Source: Arthrobacter sp. AZCC_0090
GTDB taxonomy: Bacteria; Actinomycetota; Actinomycetes; Actinomycetales; Micrococcaceae
DNA length: 64,000 nucleotides
Assembly: GCF_014207375.1 (NCBI RefSeq)
Contig: NZ_JACHEE010000015.1
Location: forward strand, 53,640-117,639
Reading direction: 5' to 3'
Positions 41,390 through 49,548 of the stretch are shown here, piece after piece; position 1 is the stretch's first letter; each line of letters opens with the position of its first letter. The position numbers were made by a program, and so were the translations under genes. Below the pieces are notes generated by a model. It saw nothing but the letters and a program-made list of their open reading frames with translations. It was not told the origin of the DNA and did not search any database.

Positions 41390-42424
41390 TCACGCCGCTG
41401 CGGGACTCGGCGAGGCCGCGGAGATTGCGGAGACGGGGAGCCCGACGGCGGCAAACAGGGCGTGCACGCGCTCTTCCAGATGCGCCAGGAGGCGCTGCTG
41501 TTCGCGGTATTGCTCCACGGCTTCGGCGTTGCTGATCCAGCGGAAGGTCATCTTCCGACCGGGACTGGCCTGGCCCAGCATGGAGAGGGAAGCTTTGGCT
41601 GCGACCGCCACAATCGGGTAGCCAGCGGTCAGCGTCCTTGAGCGACCCAGGATGATGAGCTCATCGCCATGCGGGATTTCGAATGCGCCGATTGGGACCC
41701 CATGGGACACGATTTCTCCGAGCCCCTCGGGATGCACCACCGGCCCGTCCAAACGCAGGCCAACGTGGTTGGATTTGGTGCCCACGGTGTAGTGGCTGGA
41801 GCTGAGCAGCTTCCGAATGCCCGGCGTCCGATCCGTTTCGGGGCCGTCGACGACGTCGATGGTCCACACGTCCGGGCTGAAGTCCGGCGCTGGAACTGGA
41901 AGCCGGAACAGGGGCTGGGTCAGGAACGGGTGCGTGAATCCGCGGTACCGGCTGTGGAGGGTGAGTGTCTGGCCGGGAGCGAGCTGTTGCGGGAAACCCA
42001 TCCGGGATTCCGGCGCGGCGCTTCCCATGAAGCGGGCAGTTTCCAGGTCCCCGCTGAAAGCCATGTAGTTCCGCATACCGCCGCTGGCTTTGGCAAGCAC
42101 AACCCGGGCGCCAGCCGGAATACAGAGCGGCTCCCACATGGCGACCAGATCGCCGTCGACCGTGATTTCTGCGGGAACCCCGGTCACGGCACACATGACG
42201 TCCTGCGTGGCCGTGAACGCAAAACGTCCACCCATGATTTCCAGGCACGTGGACTTGCGGCTATTTCCGACCAGGATGTTGGCCGCGGCCGCGGAGTGCT
42301 GGTCCGCCGCGCCTCCGCAGGGGACACCCATGAACTCGGAATTCTCGCGGCCCAGGTCCTGGAAAGTGGACAGCCAGCCGGCCTCGCTCACCTTGATGCC
42401 GATCGCACGCTCAGGGAAGGTCAC
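41390..42424 (-). CDS. pxpC: 5-oxoprolinase subunit PxpC-like (biotin-dependent carboxylase-like domain)
   Basis: 344 residues of the KipA/AHS2 family: GWLSTFQDLGRENSEFMGVP, GGAADQHSAAAANILVGNSR, LEIMGGRFAFTATQDVMCAV, SGGMRNYMAFSGDLETARFM, SNHVGLRLDGP and GYPIVAVAAKASLSMLGQA. PxpC works with PxpA and PxpB to open 5-oxoproline with ATP. It overlaps pxpB by 14 bases. Homologous sets also act in allophanate/urea-amide chemistry, so the true substrate could be another lactam or amide. Confidence 0.85.
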   Translation of the reverse strand: MTFPERAIGIKVSEAGWLSTFQDLGRENSEFMGVPCGGAADQHSAAAANILVGNSRKSTCLEIMGGRFAFTATQDVMCAVTGVPAEITVDGDLVAMWEPLCIPAGARVVLAKASGGMRNYMAFSGDLETARFMGSAAPESRMGFPQQLAPGQTLTLHSRYRGFTHPFLTQPLFRLPVPAPDFSPDVWTIDVVDGPETDRTPGIRKLLSSSHYTVGTKSNHVGLRLDGPVVHPEGLGEIVSHGVPIGAFEIPHGDELIILGRSRTLTAGYPIVAVAAKASLSMLGQASPGRKMTFRWISNAEAVEQYREQQRLLAHLEERVHALFAAVGLPVSAISAASPSPAAA

Positions 42425-43193
42425 CGTGGCCCCCTTCCTGCCTGCTGGCCGCGCTAGCCCGCAGGAATTGGCCTTCGAGCCGCGCCCACTCGCCCTCCGG
42501 AACCACCTCGAAGCGCACCAGATCCCCCGGCTTGTAGGACGTGGCGGGATCTTCGCGGATGTCGCAGATGGTCAGCGGAGTCCGGCCAATCACCTTCCAA
42601 CCGCTCGGCCCAGGGAAGGGTTGGATGATGGCATTGGTACCGGCCACCATCACGGATCCGGGTTCCACATTGGTCCGCGGCTCGACGCAACGGCTCACCT
42701 GGCCCGGGAATTGCACGCCGCCCATCATGGGGGCCATGGCCGCGGCCAACAGGTTGATGGTCAGCACTGAGGATGAGAACTGCTGCAGGACCGCCTCCGA
42801 ACCCAGGCCCAATTCCTCGGCCACACCCGGAAGGTCGGGAGAGAATTCCTCGCTGACCACCATCGGGATGACAAAAAGTGATTGCGAGGCGCTAGCGCCT
42901 CCCGGTTCCAGGCCTTTACCGGCAACTGCCAAACGAATGGTTTGCGCTAACTGTTCGTGGGTCACGGCCAGGCAATCGAACTCGACCAACAAGGACTCAA
43001 CACCGGCCACGATATCCAGTACCCCGTATGGCCGCACTTCCAGCAGCACATCGCGGAGGCGGCTGCTCGCCGTCCGGCGGAAGTCGGCGTCGTCGTTCTT
43101 GACCCTGAGCATGAGGGCTGAATCGCCAAACGGCTCGGCTGCCAATTCGGGCGGGTGGTGCAACCGCTCCGCGTATGCTGTATGCGTGGTCAT
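42411..43193 (-). CDS. pxpB: 5-oxoprolinase subunit PxpB-like (KipI/AHS1 family)
   Basis: 260 residues. PFGDSALMLRVKNDDAD begins the domain; YGVLDIVAGVESLLVEFDCL, PMMGGVQFPGQVSRCVEPRT, GSVMVAGTNAIIQPFPGPSG and WKVIGRTPLTICD match KipI/AHS1, although the usual GF-PG-x-Y-x-GG segment is altered (MMGGVQFPGQ). It lies between pxpA and pxpC in the usual set. Confidence 0.82.
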   Translation of the reverse strand: MTTHTAYAERLHHPPELAAEPFGDSALMLRVKNDDADFRRTASSRLRDVLLEVRPYGVLDIVAGVESLLVEFDCLAVTHEQLAQTIRLAVAGKGLEPGGASASQSLFVIPMVVSEEFSPDLPGVAEELGLGSEAVLQQFSSSVLTINLLAAAMAPMMGGVQFPGQVSRCVEPRTNVEPGSVMVAGTNAIIQPFPGPSGWKVIGRTPLTICDIREDPATSYKPGDLVRFEVVPEGEWARLEGQFLRASAASRQEGGHGDLP

Positions 43194-43255
43194 GAGTCCT
43201 GCTCGGTGGTACGGGTGATGGATCCGGGTGTTGCTCAGTTCAGACAGTGGCCGGT

Positions 43256-44059
43256 TCAGACGGTGGCGAGCCGGGCCTTTTCGGCGAGGACTTCCTGGAG
43301 TCCGGTGGCTTTGATGCCCGCCTTGTCCAAGGCCGCGCGGAGGGCGGTGCCGTTCTGGAGGACCTGCGGGTGGTCGCCGTGGAGGAGGACGACGTCGGCA
43401 TCGTGCCCGAGCGGGACCACCTTGCCGGTGACAGCGCGGACAGTGCCCTCGATAACCACCTGGACCACGCGTCGGCCGATTTCCTCCGGGTCATGCAGGA
43501 GCGCGCCTTCGGTGTTGCGGGAGACTGGCATGCCGTCTTCGCCGTAGCCCCGGTCCGCCAGGAAGACGTAGCCCACTTCGAGTCCGCGCTTGCGGGATTC
43601 ATCGGCCAGGAGGCCGTTCTGGCAGATCACGATGTAGGAGGGGTCGTAGGCCTTGATGGCATCGGTGATGGCTCGGGCGTGCTTGGCGTCGGTCTGGGCG
43701 ATGCTGCCCATGCGGCCGTGCGGGGCCACGTGGCTGATCTTGCCGCCGTGGATGCGGGCGAACGCGTCCAGGGCGCCGATCTGGTAGAGGACATCGGTGC
43801 GGATTTCTTCCTCGCTGGCCTCGATCAGGCGGCGTCCGAAGCCCACTAGGTCCGGGTAGCCGGGGTGGGCACCGAGTTCGATGCCGCGCTCCACGCAAGC
43901 CTTGACGGTGGCATCCATGACCCGCGGATCGCCGGCATGGAAACCGCAGGCGATGTTGGAGGCGGTGACGAGACCCAGGAGGGCGTCGTCGTCGCCGATC
44001 GTGTAGTTGCCGTAGCTTTCGCCGAGGTCTGCGACGACGGCGACTGAATTGATGCTCAA
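43256..44059 (-). CDS. pxpA: 5-oxoprolinase subunit PxpA-like (LamB/YcsF family)
   Basis: 267 residues. VVADLGESYGNYTIGDDDAL, SNIACGFHAGDPRVMDATVK, GIELGAHPGYPDLVGFGRRL, HGDHPQVLQNGTALRAALDK. The acidic D-L-G-E motif and HAGDP/HPGYPD segments of LamB/YcsF are intact. It should form the catalytic complex with PxpB/PxpC. It follows the MHS transporter, separated by a strong GC hairpin. Confidence 0.88.
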   Translation of the reverse strand: MSINSVAVVADLGESYGNYTIGDDDALLGLVTASNIACGFHAGDPRVMDATVKACVERGIELGAHPGYPDLVGFGRRLIEASEEEIRTDVLYQIGALDAFARIHGGKISHVAPHGRMGSIAQTDAKHARAITDAIKAYDPSYIVICQNGLLADESRKRGLEVGYVFLADRGYGEDGMPVSRNTEGALLHDPEEIGRRVVQVVIEGTVRAVTGKVVPLGHDADVVLLHGDHPQVLQNGTALRAALDKAGIKATGLQEVLAEKARLATV

Positions 44060-44096
44060 GGTGACTCCCGGTGGTTCTCTTGTTTTGCTTAGGGTT

Positions 44097-44142
44097 CGAC
44101 GGCGGCGGCTGCCGTTTCGGTGGCGGGCGGCCGCCGCCGTCG
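44097..44142 (-). terminator. GC-rich hairpin between pxpA and the transporter gene
   Basis: CGACGGCGGCGGC (44097-44109) pairs perfectly with GCCGCCGCCGTCG (44130-44142), loop 20 bases. There is no U-run. It lies ~40 bases after the pxpA start side and ~20 before the end of the transporter gene, so depending on transcription it may act as a processing or attenuation site within the operon. Confidence 0.5.
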
Positions 44143-44161
44143 AGGTTCTGGTGGTCCGCTA

Positions 44162-45511
44162 CTAGTGCGTCTGCAGGGGCTGGCCCTTGGTTTCCTTCAG
44201 GAAGTAGACCGAGACGAGCGTGATGATGGCCGTGCCGATCGAGGCGTAGGCGGGAACCATGCTGTTGCCGGTGGCTTTGATGAGTTCAGTCATCACCAAT
44301 GGTGCGCTGCCGCCGAAGATGATGGTGCTGATGCTGAAGCCGATGCTATACGCGCTGTAGCGGACCGTGGTGGGGAACATTTCGGTCAACACAGTGTGGA
44401 CGACGGCGGCGTGGCCGGAGAAGGCGATGGCCATGACTACCGTGGCAACGCAGGCAAGCGGCATGTTGCCGGTGGTGATCATGGCAAACATCGGGTACGA
44501 AACCAGTGCCATGAGCACGGCGGAGAGAGCCAGCACCGGCTTGCGGCCGATCCGGTCGGAAAGGCGGGCCATCAGCGGGATCGCGATGATGATCGCCACC
44601 AGGCTGACCGCAGTGACGAGGAGCGCCTGGAGCATCGTGAAGTTGTTGCTTGCACCCAGCTGGGTCTTCAGGTACGTGGGCATGTAGGCGAACAGGAGGT
44701 AGTAGCCGGGGCCGTTCAGCGCGGGGAGGAAGATGGTCAGCGCGATGGCTTTGAGGTGGCGCTTGGACGTGAAGACGGTGCGCAGCGGGTTGCCTTCCAC
44801 CTCGTTGCGCTCACGTAGTGCGGCGAAGTGCGGGGTGTCTTCCATCTTGGAGCGGATGTAGAAGCCGACGTAGCCCAAGGGCAAGGCGAAGAGGAACGGG
44901 ATGCGCCACGCCCAGGATTGCATGGTCGAGTCGCCGAGGGTGGTGATGAGGCCGGCGGAGAGGGCGCTACCGAAAAGCAGGGCGCAGAAGGAACCGACCG
45001 CGATGAAGCTCATGGAGTAGTTGCGGTGCTTGTTATGGGCGTATTCGCCCACGAACGCCATGGCCCCTGCCACTTCGCCGCCGGCGGAGAAGCCCTGAAG
45101 GATCCGGAACAGGATCAGCAAGGCCGGAGCGGCCCAGAATATGACCGAGTAGGACGGGATGAGGCCGATGCAGGCGGTGGCCCCGGAAATGAGGAGCAGG
45201 AGGACGGCGAGCAGGTTCTTGCGGCCCAGCCGGTCACCCAGGAAACCACAGATGACGCTGCCGAAGGGGCGGGCCAGGAAGCTCACCAGGAAGCCGACGT
45301 TGGTCAGGAGTAGGGAGCCGACGTCCTTGGAACCCATGATGTTCATGGCCAGGTACGTGGTCAGCAGGCCGTAGATGCCGTAGTCGTACCATTCCACGAA
45401 GGAACCCATGGTGCCGGCAAAGGTTGCTTTGCGCACCATCCTGCCGTCAGCGGTTACGACTTTGATTTGAGCGGTGTTCAGTTCCACTGAGTCCGTCGAT
45501 TGCTTTGTCAT
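44162..45511 (-). CDS. MHS-type metabolite:H+ symporter (major facilitator superfamily)
   Basis: 449 residues, 12 membrane helices. TFAGTMGSFVEWYDYGIYGL is the MHS signature; FLARPFGSVICGFLGDRLGR is the loop 2-3 motif; ILQGFSAGGEVAGAMAFVGE and AVVHTVLTEMFPTTVRYSAY are typical further on. Relatives (ShiA, KgtP, ProP, CitA) import organic acids, dicarboxylates or betaines. It presumably imports the acid or lactam handled by PxpABC and the RraA-like enzyme. It lies between the RraA-like gene (48-base gap) and pxpA. Confidence 0.87.
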   Translation of the reverse strand: MTKQSTDSVELNTAQIKVVTADGRMVRKATFAGTMGSFVEWYDYGIYGLLTTYLAMNIMGSKDVGSLLLTNVGFLVSFLARPFGSVICGFLGDRLGRKNLLAVLLLLISGATACIGLIPSYSVIFWAAPALLILFRILQGFSAGGEVAGAMAFVGEYAHNKHRNYSMSFIAVGSFCALLFGSALSAGLITTLGDSTMQSWAWRIPFLFALPLGYVGFYIRSKMEDTPHFAALRERNEVEGNPLRTVFTSKRHLKAIALTIFLPALNGPGYYLLFAYMPTYLKTQLGASNNFTMLQALLVTAVSLVAIIIAIPLMARLSDRIGRKPVLALSAVLMALVSYPMFAMITTGNMPLACVATVVMAIAFSGHAAVVHTVLTEMFPTTVRYSAYSIGFSISTIIFGGSAPLVMTELIKATGNSMVPAYASIGTAIITLVSVYFLKETKGQPLQTH

Positions 45512-45559
45512 GGTGGGTGCTTTCAGTCTATGAGGGGGCTGGGGTGGGAGAAAGCGTGT

Positions 45560-46192
45560 TCAGCTGTACTCGCGGGTTATTTCCGCGGTCATCTCGGCCT
45601 CGTGCGCGGCCACGGCGATGACTCGTTCCAGGATTTCGGCGGCACGGGCCTGGGGGATGATCACGACTCCGTCGTCATCGGCGGCGACGATGTCGCCTGC
45701 CGAGCAGACGATGCCGCCGATTGCTACGGGTTCGCCGATGACTCCCGGGCCGTTCTTGAACGGACCGGCAGGGGTGACTCCGCGGGCAAAGACGGGGAAC
45801 TTGATTTCGGTGATGGTGGCGCGGTCGCGGATGTAGCCGTCAATGACGGCTCCGGTGGCGCCGGCGGCTTCGAAGCGCTGGGACAGCTGCTCACCCACCA
45901 AGGCACGGTGTTCATGGCCGAAGCCGTTGATCACCACCACGTCACCGGGCTGGATGTAGTTCAACGCTTCGATGACGGCGGCGTTGTCTCCCGCGGCACC
46001 GAGGACGGGGAGGGCCGAGCCGACGCAGCGGGCGCCCTCCCAGACCGGGCTGATTCCGCCGTCGACGATTCCGAGCCGCTCCATGGCGTCACCGATGTTT
46101 GCTACGGGGAACGCTTCGAACGCGCGGACCAGTTCGCGGGGCGGCCGGGTCCATGATGCGGTGCGGACGGTCAGTTCGAGTGTTGTTGCCAT
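45560..46192 (-). CDS. RraA-like protein (HMG/CHA aldolase or oxaloacetate decarboxylase type)
   Basis: 210 residues from ATG 46192 (AAGGCG upstream); an earlier start at 46261 would lie in the promoter element. VANIGDAMERLGIVDGGISP, AAVIEALNYIQPGDVVVING, GAVIDGYIRDRATITEIKFP and AADDDGVVIIPQARAAEILE are the RraA/demethylmenaquinone methyltransferase-like fold with the G-x(n)-D-G-x-x-R-D metal and substrate site. Members split 4-hydroxy-4-methyl-2-oxoglutarate or decarboxylate oxaloacetate. It heads the transcript with the symporter and pxpABC. Confidence 0.82.
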   Translation of the reverse strand: MATTLELTVRTASWTRPPRELVRAFEAFPVANIGDAMERLGIVDGGISPVWEGARCVGSALPVLGAAGDNAAVIEALNYIQPGDVVVINGFGHEHRALVGEQLSQRFEAAGATGAVIDGYIRDRATITEIKFPVFARGVTPAGPFKNGPGVIGEPVAIGGIVCSAGDIVAADDDGVVIIPQARAAEILERVIAVAAHEAEMTAEITREYS

Positions 46193-46256
46193 TTTCTTCG
46201 CCTTTGGTTTCTTCCCAGGAGCCGGCGCTTTGGGCGTCGATCGTCTTGAGACGTCA

Positions 46257-46300
46257 ATCACATATGAGAAGAGTTTCGCGTTTTTAATTCACGCCGTCAA
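46257..46300 (-). promoter_or_regulatory. Promoter/operator copy 2 of the pxp cluster
   Basis: On the minus strand: TTGACG (46300-46295), 17 bases, GAAACT (46277-46272), then the same 21-base block (46257-46277) as at 41323-41343. The palindrome is less complete here because the upstream arm reads CGCGAAA. It lies 65 bases before the RraA-like start. Confidence 0.6.
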
Positions 46301-46458
46301 GGGCTTCCCGTTACGGGCATGTAAATGATTCGCAACCATGGCTCGCTGGCGACGTGGTTCCATTGATGGGCCACTCGGCAGGGATTGTGCGGGAGAATGG
46401 GTTCGGTTGGACATTCTGACCAGTAGAATCTTCGGCGACCAGGCAGAAAGCGGAAGCG

Positions 46459-46917
46459 ATGCAGGAATTGGATTCAACGGACAAGCGGATCCTTGCCGCG
46501 CTCGACGACGATCCTCGTGTCCCGATCATGGTTCTCGCCCAACGCCTGGGCTTGGCGCGCGGGACGGTCCAGTCGCGCCTGGAGCGCATGTCGGCGTCGG
46601 GCGCTTTGCGTCCGAACAGCAGCCGGGTACTGCCCTCAGCACTGGGCCGCGGCGTTGCGGCGGCAGTGAGTGCGGAGTTGGATCAAAGCCGGCTGAACGA
46701 GGCGATCGCGGCCCTGCGCGACATTCCGGAGGTGCTTGAATGCCATGCGCCAGCCGGGGACACCGACCTCATCATCCGCGTCGTCGCCACGAGCCCAGAC
46801 GATCTGTACAGGGTGTCCGAAGAGATCAGGCTGTGCCCGGGAATCGTGCGTACATCCACCAGCATGTTCCTGCGCGAGGTGATTCCGTACCGGACCACGG
46901 GCTTGCTGCAGGGGTGA
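46459..46917 (+). CDS. Lrp/AsnC-family regulator
   Basis: 152 residues. MQELDSTDKRILAALDDDPR, the HTH in LAQRLGLARGTVQSRLERMS, then the ligand-binding RAM domain (VLECHAPAGDTDLIIRVVAT). It is divergent from the RraA-like gene, with 266 bases between them. It is a good candidate for the regulator of the pxp cluster, although the palindrome (ATGAGAA-TTCTCAT) would also fit other families. A single TTATCCACA lies 14 bases after the stop. Confidence 0.87.
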   Translation: MQELDSTDKRILAALDDDPRVPIMVLAQRLGLARGTVQSRLERMSASGALRPNSSRVLPSALGRGVAAAVSAELDQSRLNEAIAALRDIPEVLECHAPAGDTDLIIRVVATSPDDLYRVSEEIRLCPGIVRTSTSMFLREVIPYRTTGLLQG

Positions 46918-47025
46918 GGGCGGGCGAAACTTATCCACAAGGGGACTTCTGCCCATGTCCCGTAACGTGCGCGGATCCTAGGATGGGGACAGGTTCTCGA
47001 TGAGCCGAAGACTCCAGGGGGAAGA

Positions 47026-47647
47026 GTGGCGGGCAACTTCTACGGCGCCGACGTCGCACAATTGCGGCAGTTGGCCAAGGACCTGGCTAGAAGCGCCGGC
47101 AAACTGGACCAGCTCGGGCAACTGCTCAGCAGCTCAGTCGCCAATAGCCCATGGCATGGGCCCGACGGTGAACGGTTCCGGCATGACTGGAGCAACTCGC
47201 ATCGACGGGATCATCGCCGACGATTACAACAACATGCGAGACCATCCCGGCGGCGAGGCCGTGACTTATATGGTGACACTTGCGGGGGAGCCGTCCATTC
47301 CGGGAGCCAAGAGCTACCCCGAAGTCTTCCCTTTCAAGTTCAGCGTGGAGAGCCCCGGCCCCGAAAAGATTCCGTTCACCAGTTGGGACAACCCCACGCA
47401 GTTCCGAACTGACTTCACCACAGGCTTCCCCGCCGGGAACATCGCCGACGCCGACCAGCGCTGGGCCCTGATCAAGCAGGACACCCTGCCGGCCTACCAG
47501 AAGTTGCTGGCCACCGATCCGCAGGGCGCCAAGGACATGATCGCTTCCGACTTCAACGGCCGTGTTGAACAGTATCGCCCCACCAACAACATCCCGAGCA
47601 TCATGGACAGGTTCCGGTCCGGTTTCCACGCGGAGGTGCACCAGTGA
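47026..47647 (+). pseudogene. WXG100-type protein broken by a frameshift/deletion
   Basis: From GTG 47026 (GGGGGAAGA upstream) the frame reads FYGADVAQLRQLAKDLARSA, then LLSSSVANSPWHGPDGERFR with the W-x-G motif and HDWSNS. Coding then moves to the next frame near 47195 and continues IIADDYNNMRDHPGGEAVTY, FPFKFSVESPGPEKIPFTSW to FRSGFHAEVHQ. The N-terminal WXG100 domain is thus joined out of frame to a second domain, with material probably lost. WXG100 proteins are carried by type VII secretion; no secretion genes are near. The lipoprotein gene overlaps its end by four bases. Confidence 0.6.
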
Positions 47648-48294
47648 TCCGAGTCCGCCGCAGAGGGCGGCTTGCCGTTCTCCTTACCCTGGTCCTCAGC
47701 CTAGGCCTGGCGGGATGCCAGTTGAGCCACCCGAATTCGACCGCCCAAACTTCCCAAGCACAATCTTCCCAAGGGAGCACAGTGACCACCTCCGAATTCT
47801 CCGCTCTCGACGCCGCCGGAGTTGACCAGATCAGGAGCAGCAAGCAGGCCAGGCTGGACATGAGTACCGGTTCACTCCTGAAGTCCGCCGTCCAGCTCGC
47901 AGGGGACAGTTACGGCCCGGAGATCAACACCCAAGATGCGGGCAAGATTGCCCTCACCATCGTTGGCCCCAAGGGCGAGATCAAGGGCGACACCGACCGT
48001 ATCCGTTTCAACACCACCGATGCCCGCACCGACTTCAGCGAAATCACCTTTTTCCTCACCGCAGAATCGTTGGACAGCTATGTCAGCCTCCTGCGCGACG
48101 GCGTGCAACGCTATGGAATCGACAGCCAGGATACGGAGCGTTGGATCAAGTCCGTCAAAGACGACCCGGCGTCCAAGAGCGACTATTCCCTCACCTCTGG
48201 AACCAGCACCGGCCTGGATGTAAATTACGATCTCCGCTACGACGGCAGCAAGGGAACCCAGGTCATCATCGTCCACGTGAGTCCGCGGGTCTGA
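47644..48294 (+). CDS. Lipoprotein of unknown function
   Basis: 216 residues from GTG 47644. Lipobox VLSLGLAGCQ (Cys23), then a low-complexity S/Q/T linker and a mostly beta domain (EFSALDAAGVDQIRSSKQAR, YGPEINTQDAGKIALTIVGP, LDVNYDLRYDGSKGTQVIIV). No family recognised. Coupling to the WXG100 gene suggests they once worked together at the cell surface. Confidence 0.7.
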   Translation: MIRVRRRGRLAVLLTLVLSLGLAGCQLSHPNSTAQTSQAQSSQGSTVTTSEFSALDAAGVDQIRSSKQARLDMSTGSLLKSAVQLAGDSYGPEINTQDAGKIALTIVGPKGEIKGDTDRIRFNTTDARTDFSEITFFLTAESLDSYVSLLRDGVQRYGIDSQDTERWIKSVKDDPASKSDYSLTSGTSTGLDVNYDLRYDGSKGTQVIIVHVSPRV

Positions 48295-48341
48295 GCTTGG
48301 TGGAGCGGGACCTGCGCGCCACCTGGCTGCGCATCTGGAGC

Positions 48342-48797
48342 CTACACCGGCGGTCCCGCATTCGGCTTCAGGTTCTTCATCACCAAAGTTGAGGTGAGGC
48401 GCTCGACGGCGGGAAGCGCCGTGAGCTGGTCGTCGTAGAAGCGCTGGTAGGCCGGGAGATCCGCGGCGATCACGCGCAGGAGGTAGTCCGGTGAGCCGAA
48501 GAGCCGCTGCGCCTCGACGATGTTGGGGATGGCTGTCACGCGGTCTTCGAAGTCTGCCATCGTGGTGCGGTCAACCTGGCGCAAGGTCACGAAGACGATC
48601 GCCTCGAATCCGAGGCCAATCGCCGCCGGATCGATGTCCGCGCGATAGCCGCGGATGACGCCTGAAGCCTCGAGATCCCGCAGCCGTCTGTGGCATGGAG
48701 CTACGGTCAATCCCACCTTGGCGGCGAGCGCGGTGGCAGTCATTCGGCCATCCTCTTTGAGGTGACGCAAAATAGTTCTGTCAATTCCATCAATCAC
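48342..48797 (-). CDS. Lrp/AsnC-family regulator, probably of the LysE-type exporter
   Basis: 151 residues from GTG 48797. MIDGIDRTILRHLKEDGRMT, HTH LAAKVGLTVAPCHRRLRDLE, then RAM domain (SPDYLLRVIAADLPAYQRFY). It is divergent from the LysE gene, a common pairing in which the regulator senses an amino acid and switches on its export. Confidence 0.87.
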   Translation of the reverse strand: MIDGIDRTILRHLKEDGRMTATALAAKVGLTVAPCHRRLRDLEASGVIRGYRADIDPAAIGLGFEAIVFVTLRQVDRTTMADFEDRVTAIPNIVEAQRLFGSPDYLLRVIAADLPAYQRFYDDQLTALPAVERLTSTLVMKNLKPNAGPPV

Positions 48798-48899
48798 GCA
48801 ATTATCTTAGCGAAGAGACGGCAAGTCCAGCTAAATATGGGAACACTTATGGGCGGTTTTTTCATAAGGTTCATGGTGTACCCACTAGCAGGAGCCACA

Positions 48900-49535
48900 A
48901 TGAACCCCCAGCTTTTCCTCGCCTTCGTCATTGTCGCCGTCACCTTGGCGTGCACCCCGGGCGTCGACTGGGCGTATTCGATCGCGGCCGGCCTGCGGCA
49001 GCGCAGCTTTGTCCCGGCCGTGGCTGGCCTGTGCAGCGGATACGTGCTGCACACCGCCCTCCTGGCGGCCGGACTCGCAGCCCTTTTGGCAGGCGTTCCG
49101 GGGCTTCTCGGCTGGCTGACCATCGCGGGCGCAGCCTATTTGCTCTGGCTCGGCGTGAGCACCATGCGCTCGTGGCGCGGCGCAAGCTTCAGCGCGGATG
49201 ACGCCGTCGGGCAGTCCCGAAACCAGGTGCGCACCTTCCTGCAAGGCATGGGCACTAGCGGCATCAATCCCAAGGGTCTGTTGTTCTTCCTGGCGCTTGT
49301 TCCGCAGTTTGTAAGCCCGGAAGCGTCATTGCCCGTGCCGGTGCAATCAGGCGTACTGGGCCTCACCTTCGTGCTGTTCGCGGGCATCATCTACACGGCC
49401 GTGGCGCTGACCTCGCGAAAGCTGCTCCATTCCCGCCCTGCCGCTGCACGCGTGGTGACCCTGAGCAGCGGGATCATCATGGTGGGCCTCGGCGCCGTCT
49501 TGCTGGGCGAACAGTTGCTTCCGCTGCTTCGGTGA
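48900..49535 (+). CDS. LysE/RhtB-family amino acid exporter
   Basis: 211 residues from ATG 48900 (AGGAG upstream). Six membrane helices; ACTPGVDWAYSIAAGLRQRS matches the family TPGP region with VD in place of a P, then GWLTIAGAAYLLWLGVSTMR and FLQGMGTSGINPKGLLFFLA with the N-P-K-x motif. It probably exports an amino acid under control of the divergent Lrp protein. It converges on the next gene (14-base gap). Confidence 0.85.
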   Translation: MNPQLFLAFVIVAVTLACTPGVDWAYSIAAGLRQRSFVPAVAGLCSGYVLHTALLAAGLAALLAGVPGLLGWLTIAGAAYLLWLGVSTMRSWRGASFSADDAVGQSRNQVRTFLQGMGTSGINPKGLLFFLALVPQFVSPEASLPVPVQSGVLGLTFVLFAGIIYTAVALTSRKLLHSRPAAARVVTLSSGIIMVGLGAVLLGEQLLPLLR

Positions 49536-49548
49536 CGCGGCTTCGGTC

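Noticed and set aside
46931..46939. TTATCCACA, a consensus DnaA box
   Set aside because: Single copy, with no cluster, no AT-rich unwinding region and no dnaA/dnaN genes nearby, so not an origin.
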